Translations under genes and position numbers: made by a program
Shown here: positions 1-4,826 of the stretch, in pieces
Position numbering within the stretch: position 1 is the stretch's first letter
Layout: every line of letters begins with the position of its first letter
Assembly: GCA_030837445.1 (NCBI GenBank)
Contig: JAUPKM010000343.1
Location: 1 to 6,315, forward strand
Length of the DNA stretch: 6,315 nt
Reading direction: 5' to 3'
DNA from: Actinomycetota bacterium
GTDB lineage: Bacteria; Actinomycetota; Actinomycetes; S36-B12; UBA10799
The notes under the pieces: generated by a model
Databases searched by the model: none
Seen by the model: the letters and a program-made list of their open reading frames with translations, nothing else
Told to the model about the DNA's origin: nothing

Positions 1-98
1 ACATCGACCCGCCCGTCGGCCGCCGACAGCTCGACCCGGCCCACCTTCCAGGGGGCCTGAATTCCCAACAGATGGCGGTACAACTCGGTGTCGCGCAT
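1..98 (-). CDS. ISL3-family transposase, N-terminal 32 codons only
   Basis: An ATG at 98-96 opens a minus-strand frame that stays open to base 1. The product starts MRDTELYRHLLGIQAP and continues through WKVGRVEL to a GRVDV segment, the conserved opening of actinobacterial ISL3-family transposases, in which this part precedes the zinc-finger region. A purine-rich stretch (GGAAGGATCGGGGGG) just upstream can serve as ribosome binding site. The catalytic DDE part and the zinc finger lie outside the window, so it cannot be said whether the transposase is intact. The frame lies wholly on IS DNA and overlaps, on the opposite strand, the first codons of the chimeric frame that leads into the gene remnant at 165-408. 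Confidence 0.85.
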   Translation of the reverse strand, partial: MRDTELYRHLLGIQAPWKVGRVELSAADGRVD

Positions 99-139
99 CC
101 CCCCGATCCTTCCGCTGACCGCCCATCAAGACCAGCCCT

Positions 140-164
140 CACCCACACAGAACCCGGAAGAGCC
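140..164 (-). repeat. Terminal inverted repeat of the ISL3-type element
   Basis: On the minus strand the repeat begins GGCTCTTCCGGGTTC at base 164 and runs inward toward the transposase start. The outermost GG and the TCTTC core agree with ISL3-family termini. The matching repeat at the other end is outside the window, so the inner limit (about base 140) is approximate. Confidence 0.7.
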
Positions 165-408
165 ACTTTTCGTCTACTATGGGATGGCCGGTTCGTGGGA
201 TTACGTCAGCCCGCGTTTCCCCACTGAATTCATCCGGTTTGTGGATAACGGCGATCCCGATGATCTGGCTGCGGGCCTCGAGGTCGACGGCGCTGTGATG
301 TTCGTTGTGGACGCCGAATGGAACGGCGTCAACTATTACGGATTCGCACCTGAAGATAGCGCAATCAAATTCGTCGATGGAGTGACGTTTGCAGGCGCTG
401 GCGAATAG
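165..408 (+). pseudogene. 3' remnant of an unknown gene cut by the ISL3 insertion
   Basis: An open frame of 106 codons could be read from a GTG at 88, but its first 26 codons lie on IS DNA (bases 88-164) and are low-complexity proline/threonine-rich. The native-looking part begins at the IS boundary with LFVYYGMAGSWDYV and ends at the TAG at 406-408. It is rich in aromatic and acidic residues (for example EWNGVNYYGFAPEDS) and looks like genuine protein. I do not recognise the family. An in-frame ATG at 184 would give a 74-residue protein, so a short surviving product is possible, but no good ribosome binding site precedes it. The codons are less G/C-rich than in the other genes, so the parent gene may itself have been acquired. 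The most likely reading is a gene that lost its 5' end and promoter to the insertion. Confidence 0.65.
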
Positions 409-447
409 GGAGTCAATCGGCCGGTCAGCGCAACGACCGTTCCAGGG

Positions 448-1386
448 CTAGGTAGTAGAAATCAGCGAGCTCAGCCATGAACCCCATGCATGGTGGTCGC
501 TGTAGTCGGCGGGAAAGGTCGTTCCGCCGGACCGGCTGATCGTGGCGTTGCCGCTGGTGTCCTCGCTGCCGTCACCGGCGAAGGTCGCCACGGGCTTGTG
601 CTGCTCCTGGGCGAACCGGAAGGCGTACATCGCCCCTCCGGTGGCTGATGCTTGCCCGATGAGCGCGCCCCTAGAGAGTCCGACGATCGTCTTGTTGCGC
701 TTGCTCAGCGTCAACTTCGAGGCAGCGGTGCCGAAGGGGAACTCGCTGACCAGAACCGCGCCGGGGTAATCGAGAAACTCCTGCCACAGGGCCTTGTTCT
801 CGGGTGGAAAAGGCCGGTCCAACCCGCTCGGCATGACGCAGGCGGTGACCCCGGCGCCGTCGCGCGCAGCGCGATGCGACACAGTGTCGGCCCCGGTAGC
901 GAAGCCGGACACTATGAGCCACCCGTCAGTGGCTGCCGCAGCGGCGAAGTCATGTTGAAGCGATTGGTACGGCTCCTTGATCGCCCGCGATCCGACGCAG
1001 GCTATGGCGTGTTCCGTGTGGAGGTGGGAAAGGTCGCCGCACACGTAGAGCACCGGCACAGGATTGTTCGACTCCCACAGCGACTTGGGATACCGCGCAT
1101 CTCCGTGGATGAGGATGTTCGCTCCGTGGTCGCGGGCGCGCTCCAGTTGATTCCGTGCCCGCTGCTCGAATGTGCCGATGCCGACCTCGGCGAGATCGGT
1201 CAACTCCTGGCGAAAGCCTTCGCCCCGCCGCCCGGCGATCGGCAGCTTGCTGGGCGCCTCGACCACATCCATCGCCGTCAACCCGGCCGCGGTGAGTTCT
1301 CGGAACTTCTGGGGGCCGAATCCCTTGATGGACTCTAATGCGTACACCGCCGCCAGCTCAGCGGGTTCGGGGAGCACGAGATCCAC
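448..1386 (-). CDS. DprA/Smf-like DNA-processing protein (short form)
   Basis: DprA proteins bind single-stranded DNA through an extended Rossmann fold and, in transformable bacteria, load RecA on incoming DNA. Seen here are an N-terminal helix-hairpin-helix/SAM-like stretch (about residues 10-45, with KGFGPQKF) and then the Rossmann core: YP at 99-100, the VGSR motif at 131-134, SGFATGADTVSHRAA at 160-174, MPSGLDRPFPPEN at 185-197, SEFPFG at 214-219, RNKTIVGLS at 230-238 and a TGGA turn at 249-252. Canonical DprA is about 360-390 residues with a C-terminal winged helix. This one is 312 residues and its tail after about residue 270 shows no such domain. The annotated GTG at 1386 directly abuts an AGGGA; the in-frame GTG at 1377 lies 9 nt from it and may be the true start. 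It is divergent from the ComF-like gene and is probably not the housekeeping dprA. A role in competence or defence is inference. Confidence 0.88.
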   Translation of the reverse strand: MDLVLPEPAELAAVYALESIKGFGPQKFRELTAAGLTAMDVVEAPSKLPIAGRRGEGFRQELTDLAEVGIGTFEQRARNQLERARDHGANILIHGDARYPKSLWESNNPVPVLYVCGDLSHLHTEHAIACVGSRAIKEPYQSLQHDFAAAAATDGWLIVSGFATGADTVSHRAARDGAGVTACVMPSGLDRPFPPENKALWQEFLDYPGAVLVSEFPFGTAASKLTLSKRNKTIVGLSRGALIGQASATGGAMYAFRFAQEQHKPVATFAGDGSEDTSGNATISRSGGTTFPADYSDHHAWGSWLSSLISTT

Positions 1387-1401
1387 TCCCTGAGCATGTC
1401 A

Positions 1402-1425
1402 GGCGAGAAGCCCGTTACGCTCGCC
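1402..1425. promoter_or_regulatory. Candidate operator: inverted repeat between two divergent genes
   Basis: GGCGAG at 1402-1407 is perfectly complementary to CTCGCC at 1420-1425 with a 12 nt spacer, giving a 24-bp dyad in the middle of the short intergenic region between the DprA-like and phosphoribosyltransferase genes. TACGCT at 1416-1421 fits the actinobacterial TANNNT -10 pattern for the plus-strand gene and overlaps the right arm, so a protein bound to the dyad could control rightward transcription. No -35 box is clear, and a 6-bp arm can arise by chance in such G/C-rich DNA. Confidence 0.3.
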
Positions 1426-1447
1426 GGAAGTCCGATCGGGGGGTGTG

Positions 1448-2473
1448 ATGGGTGAGCGTCAGATCAATGAGCTCGCCATTCAGCGTGCTGGCAAGCGGCT
1501 GATTCGATCGGCGGGAAGCTGTCTCATCAACACCATCTACCTCCCCGGACAGACCTGCCGACGGTGCAAGGGCACCCGATTTCTCGCCGCGGGAGACGTC
1601 TGTCGAACCTGCCGCTCCTATGAGCCCTACGACGCAGCCGACCTGTTGGGAACTCTGATCTATGCGTGCAAAGGCGAGGAAAGCGGTCGCCTGATGCGCG
1701 GTTACAAGGAGGGGAACGCTCAGGACTCCGAAGCGGTGCTGCTTCTGCTTCTCCTGGCTTTGTCCCACAACAACTGCGCCCGCAAGGCCGTCGGGAGTGC
1801 GTTCACCCACTGGGCCTCAGTGCCGTCGCTACAGCACTTCGACCGGGAACACCCACTGCACCGCATCGTTCACCAGATGCCCGGGCTGCCCCCGTCGCAG
1901 GTCACAGTACGGGCCAGTGCATCGGGGAAGGCCGCTGACTACAACGAAGCCCGCCGACTCAACGCGGGGCACTTCGACGTCGTCTCCGCCATCCCGGCCA
2001 AGTCGCACGTTCTGGTCATCGAGGACACGTGGACATCCGGAGGACACGCGCAATCCGTCGCGGCTGCCTTGAAAGGCGCGGGCGCAGAAAAGGCTTCGAT
2101 TCTGTCGATCGGCCGCTGGCTTGACATGGATGACCCCGAGACGCGCCGGGTATGCCTCGACGCGCTTCGATTCCGCCCGTACGACTACACCGCATGTCCC
2201 TGGCTAGATAAACCGTGTCGGCCGCCGGCCCAGATCGGTAAGGCAGAGCAATCCCGGTTGTTGTCCCCGGGCCGGAATGGACCCGTGCAGGTATCGCAAG
2301 GGGTGCCTTTGGCCGAACCGCCGAGCCCGCCGCCGATGAGGTGCTCCCTGCACGGTGTCCAGCTTGACCAAGCCGGCCGTTGCGATGCCTGCACAAGGCT
2401 GATGGAAAGGTCCGCCGAGCAACCAGACGCCAAGCCGGCGCCCAAGAAGAAACCGTGGTGGCAATTCTGGTGA
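1448..2473 (+). CDS. ComF-like zinc-ribbon phosphoribosyltransferase
   Basis: Type I phosphoribosyltransferases use PRPP; the ComF subgroup carries an N-terminal zinc ribbon and is needed for DNA uptake in competent bacteria, with unclear chemistry. Counting from the GTG at 1445, four cysteines (C38, C41, C53, C56; CRRC and CRTC) form the ribbon. They are followed by GYKEG at 86-90 and the PRPP loop VLVIEDTWTSGG at 189-200, which matches the family pattern of hydrophobics, two acids, then T-x-T/S-G. Unusual additions are a CPWLDKPC segment (251-258), a linker rich in Pro and Ser, a second possible metal knuckle (C300, H303, C313, C316) and a basic tail ending KKKPWWQFW. The ATG at 1448 is preferred over the GTG at 1445 because GGGGGG at 1438-1443 is better spaced from it. 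The length, near 341 residues, is well above ordinary ComF (about 200-240). Its substrate is unknown; 'amidophosphoribosyltransferase' would be an over-specific label. Confidence 0.85.
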   Translation: MGERQINELAIQRAGKRLIRSAGSCLINTIYLPGQTCRRCKGTRFLAAGDVCRTCRSYEPYDAADLLGTLIYACKGEESGRLMRGYKEGNAQDSEAVLLLLLLALSHNNCARKAVGSAFTHWASVPSLQHFDREHPLHRIVHQMPGLPPSQVTVRASASGKAADYNEARRLNAGHFDVVSAIPAKSHVLVIEDTWTSGGHAQSVAAALKGAGAEKASILSIGRWLDMDDPETRRVCLDALRFRPYDYTACPWLDKPCRPPAQIGKAEQSRLLSPGRNGPVQVSQGVPLAEPPSPPPMRCSLHGVQLDQAGRCDACTRLMERSAEQPDAKPAPKKKPWWQFW

Positions 2474-2580
2474 TGAGCAACGGTCCCCGGAATGCCGCAG
2501 TGACCGCCGCTCGTGTCGCCGCCGCCTGCTACGTTCCCTCGCAGCGAACAGCCGGGACGATCGGGGGATGGGTTGGCTGA
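2473..2580 (+). CDS. Possible 35-codon coupled small ORF
   Basis: The phosphoribosyltransferase stop overlaps an ATG by one base (TGATG at 2471-2475), a layout that favours termination-reinitiation. The frame runs 35 codons to a TGA at 2578-2580, four bases before the likely GTG start of the DUF6308-like gene. The peptide (MSNGPRNAAVTAARVAA...) is alanine-rich, has no recognised domain, and may be nothing more than a bridge that carries ribosomes across the 111 bp gap. There is no independent evidence that it is a real protein. Confidence 0.2.
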   Translation: MSNGPRNAAVTAARVAAACYVPSQRTAGTIGGWVG

Positions 2581-2584
2581 CCCA

Positions 2585-3253
2585 GTGAGCTACACCGAAT
2601 GGCGCCAGCACTGGCCCCGGTTCATCGTCGCGAAGGACACCGAGACTGCGGTCATCCACCTGAAGCGCTACTACTCCGAAGATGACGATGGCCAGCCCAA
2701 CTACACCGGGTCGCGGTTCGAGTCGGTGGCCGCGCTGAACCTCGATCCCGACACGCTCGGCCCTGCGGATTTCCTGGCCGTGTCCATGCTCAGCGTGAAG
2801 GTTCGGGCGCAGGCGGCGCTGCGGCTTATGGGCCGCGACGCTGCGGAGATCAGCCGCCTGCTCGCCAAGATTCCGGCTGACGTGGACATCGTCGACGCGG
2901 ACCCGGCGTTGCTGCGGGGCGACTCCCCGGCCGGACAACTCTGGGCACTCCTGCGCAGGGGCCGCGACGGACTCGGGCGCACGACGACGAGCAAGCTGCT
3001 GGCCGCGAAACGACCTCGGCTGCTGCCGATCTGGGACAGCTTCGTCGAAGACGCCACCGGCTTGGACACCAACGGCAATTGGGAGAAGTTCCGGTACGTC
3101 CTGACCGACGACGACCGCGCCGTATGGGACTGGCTGAGTGGCCTGCGCGCAGAGGTGCCGGCGGTTCCTTCGACGGTCTCGGAGTTGCGGATACTCGACG
3201 TTCTGCTGTGGATGTCGGTGGAAGCCCCGCTGCCCGAGCCGCTCGCTAGCTGA
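2585..3253 (+). CDS. DUF6308-like protein with an HhH-GPD glycosylase-like motif
   Basis: The 222-residue product (GTG at 2585, starting VSYTEWRQHW) resembles the actinobacterial DUF6308 family by recall: an early YY followed by an acidic patch, GSRFES, DFLAVSMLSV, and the strong block KLLAAKRPRLLPIWDSFV. Counting from this start, GLGRT at 129-133 sits exactly where the GVGRK of endonuclease III would be, and Asp151 in PIWDS lies 18 residues after Thr133, the same spacing as Lys120-Asp138 in E. coli Nth. The lysine is replaced by threonine, so if active it would act without a lyase lysine. The frame is open back to a GTG at 2513, but those extra 24 residues are low-complexity and have no ribosome binding site. 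The start at 2585 also lacks a good one, so the start is uncertain. The nuclease gene follows after 46 bp and is probably cotranscribed. The enzymatic role is inference. Confidence 0.72.
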   Translation: MSYTEWRQHWPRFIVAKDTETAVIHLKRYYSEDDDGQPNYTGSRFESVAALNLDPDTLGPADFLAVSMLSVKVRAQAALRLMGRDAAEISRLLAKIPADVDIVDADPALLRGDSPAGQLWALLRRGRDGLGRTTTSKLLAAKRPRLLPIWDSFVEDATGLDTNGNWEKFRYVLTDDDRAVWDWLSGLRAEVPAVPSTVSELRILDVLLWMSVEAPLPEPLAS

Positions 3254-3287
3254 ACTGCCGACCGAAGACGGCCCACCCTAATGCGAT

Positions 3288-3292
3288 GGAGG
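3288..3292 (+). promoter_or_regulatory. Ribosome binding site of the PD-(D/E)XK gene
   Basis: GGAGG ends 7 nt before the ATG at 3300. It is the clearest Shine-Dalgarno sequence in the window and fixes this start. Its presence inside a 46 bp gap after the DUF6308-like gene supports translation of both from one message. Confidence 0.7.
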
Positions 3293-3299
3293 CTCGGCG

Positions 3300-3914
3300 A
3301 TGACTCACCTGTACTCACAGGAGTTTTATGCCTGGGCGTACGGGGACCTGTTCACCAACACCACCCGCGGCGTGCTGGCTGAGTACATCGTGGCCACCGC
3401 GCTCGGGATCTGCGACACGAAGCGCGTGGAGTGGAACCAGTACGACCTGGAGATCGACGGTGCCGAGAGCGAGGGTGCCGAGAGCGACCGCGCCGAGACC
3501 GACGGTGCCGAGACCGACGGTGCCCAGGCTGAGAAGAAACGTGTCGGGATCGAGGTGAAATCGGCTGCCTACGTGCAGGCGTGGAAACAAGATCGGCCCT
3601 CAGAGATCGTGTTCAGCATCCGCCGTGCCCAGGGCTGGGACGAGCGCACCAACACCACTGCGGACAGTGCGACGCGAAGCGCCGCGGTGTATGTCTTCTG
3701 TGTGCTCGAGGGGAAGGTCAAGAAAAGCATCGACCCGCTCGATGTTTCGCATTGGACGTTCTACGTGGTGCCCACGGCCGTGCTTGAAAGCGAAGTTCCG
3801 ACGCGGAAGACGATCGGGCTCGCGCGGCTGAAACAGCTCGCCGAGGTGCCGCGCACCTACGACCAGTTGAAGGACGCCATTTACGAGGCAGCAGCGGAGA
3901 ATCAGCGCGGCTGA
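3300..3914 (+). CDS. PD-(D/E)XK-type nuclease with a repeat insertion
   Basis: The 204-residue protein has the layout of a small restriction-endonuclease-fold protein. A helical N-terminus with LAEYIVATALG (26-36) is followed by YDLEID (Asp49), then IEVKSAAYVQAW with Glu85 and Lys87, giving the D...ExK catalytic signature, and then an alternating beta/alpha region (AAVYVFCVL, WTFYVVPTAVL). Residues 54-78, between Asp49 and Glu85, are a five-unit repeat of the type G-A-E-(S/T)-(E/D), highly acidic and probably a flexible surface loop. Many proteins of this class have only a short hairpin there. It is preceded by a strong GGAGG and probably shares a transcript with the DUF6308-like gene. I expect a metal-dependent DNA endonuclease, but the target is unknown; no methyltransferase gene is nearby, so a classical restriction-modification pair is not supported. 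Confidence 0.78.
   Translation: MTHLYSQEFYAWAYGDLFTNTTRGVLAEYIVATALGICDTKRVEWNQYDLEIDGAESEGAESDRAETDGAETDGAQAEKKRVGIEVKSAAYVQAWKQDRPSEIVFSIRRAQGWDERTNTTADSATRSAAVYVFCVLEGKVKKSIDPLDVSHWTFYVVPTAVLESEVPTRKTIGLARLKQLAEVPRTYDQLKDAIYEAAAENQRG
3459..3533 (+). repeat. 15-bp tandem repeat, five units, inside the nuclease gene
   Basis: Five 15-bp units start at 3459, 3474, 3489, 3504 and 3519. The first two differ only at their last base (GGTGCCGAGAGCGAG, then ...GAC), the third and fourth differ only in their first two bases (CGC versus GGT codon), and the fifth is the most diverged. Because the unit is a multiple of three, copy-number change would keep the frame and lengthen or shorten an acidic loop (about residues 54-78) by five residues at a time. 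Confidence 0.9.
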
Positions 3915-3970
3915 CGAGTTTCTCGTGGGTCTTCCGTTCGCGGCTGCTCGGCTTTCGGGGGAGGAAGCCG
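3914..3970 (+). terminator. Weak hairpins after the nuclease gene, possible terminator
   Basis: Directly at the stop codon is ACGAG-TTT-CTCGT (3914-3926, 5-bp stem, 3-nt loop), and further on CGGCTT (3949-3954) pairs with AAGCCG (3965-3970) across a 10-nt loop. Neither is followed by a clear T run, which is common for actinobacterial terminators but makes the call weak. A transcript boundary here would fit the possible new promoter at about 4040. Confidence 0.25.
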
Positions 3971-4039
3971 CCCCAGGTTTGAGGAATTCATCGCCTTCTG
4001 CCGGTCCGCCTCGCCACCATCGCTGTCGGTGGTTGCCTC

Positions 4040-4065
4040 TAAAATCGGGGGCGACAATCGGGGGG
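4040..4065 (+). promoter_or_regulatory. Candidate promoter and G-rich leader of the unknown gene
   Basis: TAAAAT at 4040-4045 fits the actinobacterial -10 pattern (TANNNT) and stands out in otherwise G/C-rich DNA; initiation would fall near 4052, leaving a leader of about 20 nt before the GTG at 4071. No convincing -35 box is seen, which is not unusual in this group. The motif AATCGGGGG occurs twice, at 4043-4051 and 4056-4064; the second copy probably serves as the ribosome binding region. Confidence 0.35.
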
Positions 4066-4070
4066 TTTCA

Positions 4071-4811
4071 GTGTGTTTTGGTCCAGGGCCGGAGAGTCCT
4101 GAGGCGCTCATTGAGCGTTTCAACGAGTACCTGATGAGGGCCGTTGTGGACGGCAGCGGCGGCACGCAATGTGGGTCGTGGTTCGACGCGGAGACGCAGT
4201 TCGCGCTCAGTGAGGTCGCTGCCGATTTTCCGGATCCGGATCCGGCCCTGATCGCCGAGGCGCGGGCCTCGTTCGGCCGGCACCTCGACGGAACCCACGC
4301 CGCTGAACGGCAGGCCGAGTGGGACGCCTGGGCGAGCGCCTACGGCTCGACGTGGCCACAGACGCCGTTCGCCCAATCGGTGACAGCAGCGTTCGAGCAT
4401 GTCCTGCGGTTCGTAGAGCACCCGGTGGAGTACGAGGAGGCCGACGCGGCGCGAGTCGAACTGGATGTCGCACTGACAGGTGCGGGCGGCGATCCTCGCC
4501 GGGAGCGGATCGTCGAGCAGCTGCGGGCGATGATCGACGAGCTGGATGCCATACCCGACTACGAGATCCCGCTCGCGAGCCGCCGCGGTGACACCGAGGC
4601 GTTCGCCGGATCCGTCGGGAGAGCGTTCACGCAGCTCGCGAAGGCCGCGGAGGCAGAGCCGGATGCGATGCTGTCGTGGGTTCGGATCGAGTTGAATCGC
4701 GCGGCGAGATGCTGGCCGCCGTCGACGCGGTGGCGCCGCGACTTCGGCATCATCCTTGAACGACTTTCTCTGATCCTGGCAGAGTTCGAGACCGACAACA
4801 TGCACGCGTAG
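4071..4811 (+). CDS. Hypothetical protein, acidic and helical
   Basis: I do not recognise this protein. From the GTG at 4071 it has 246 residues, is rich in Ala, Glu and Asp, and looks mostly alpha-helical, with no hydrophobic stretch long enough for a membrane segment and no signal peptide. Visible stretches include an N-terminal PEALIERFNEYL helix, a Trp-rich centre (EWDAWASAYGSTWPQ), a DELDAIPDYEIP segment and a C-terminal helix ending ERLSLILAEFETDN. No catalytic or metal-binding pattern stands out. The frame is open back to a GTG at 4029, but that stretch overlaps the candidate promoter and G-rich leader, so 4071 is preferred. It follows the nuclease gene after 156 bp and ends 15 bp before the stop of the convergent NucS-like gene, so the two transcripts are likely to overlap. 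An accessory or regulatory partner of the nearby nucleases is possible but unsupported. Confidence 0.65.
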   Translation: MCFGPGPESPEALIERFNEYLMRAVVDGSGGTQCGSWFDAETQFALSEVAADFPDPDPALIAEARASFGRHLDGTHAAERQAEWDAWASAYGSTWPQTPFAQSVTAAFEHVLRFVEHPVEYEEADAARVELDVALTGAGGDPRRERIVEQLRAMIDELDAIPDYEIPLASRRGDTEAFAGSVGRAFTQLAKAAEAEPDAMLSWVRIELNRAARCWPPSTRWRRDFGIILERLSLILAEFETDNMHA

Positions 4812-4826
4812 AGGGCCGCGCTGCGA

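Larger units (their letters stand above)
1..164 (-). mobile_element. Left end of an ISL3-family insertion sequence (partial, runs off the window)
   Basis: Read on the minus strand, the segment starts at base 164 with GGCTCTTCCGGGTTC, a G/C-rich terminal inverted repeat of the type that opens ISL3-family elements (GG then a TCTTC core). About 65 bp inside is the start of a transposase whose N-terminus matches that family. The element continues beyond base 1, so its right end, full length and second repeat are not visible. The coding frame of the neighbouring fragment (165-408) ends abruptly at this boundary, as expected for an insertion. ISL3 elements usually make 8-bp target duplications; the candidate here is ACTTTTCG at 165-172, but its partner copy would lie outside the window. 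The exact boundary is an inference from the repeat. Confidence 0.85.

Noticed and set aside
422..439. CGGTC/GACCG hairpin between the gene remnant and the DprA-like gene
   Set aside because: Only a 5-bp stem with an 8-nt loop and no T run; too weak to call a terminator for either convergent gene.
652..1338. Long plus-strand open frame (228 codons) opposite the DprA-like gene
   Set aside because: It is an antisense shadow: the minus-strand frame carries all DprA motifs in order, while this one encodes an Arg/Gly-rich protein without recognisable motifs.
2568..2588. Six-codon mini-frame ATG 2568 with stop overlapping the GTG at 2585
   Set aside because: The G run abuts its ATG with no spacing, and a frame this short is expected by chance.
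2204..2938. Minus-strand frame of 244 codons across the phosphoribosyltransferase/DUF6308 junction
   Set aside because: It spans the 3' end of one recognised gene and the 5' half of another on the opposite strand and is dominated by Arg, which marks a shadow frame.
3459..3533. CRISPR-like array
   Set aside because: The repeats are directly adjacent 15-bp units in frame inside a coding region, with no spacers, so this is a coding minisatellite.
4068..4805. Minus-strand frame of 245 codons opposite the unknown gene at 4071-4811
   Set aside because: Arg-rich composition typical of antisense frames in G/C-rich DNA. The plus-strand frame has a plausible start region and more protein-like composition, although neither has a recognised domain, so this rejection is less certain than the others.
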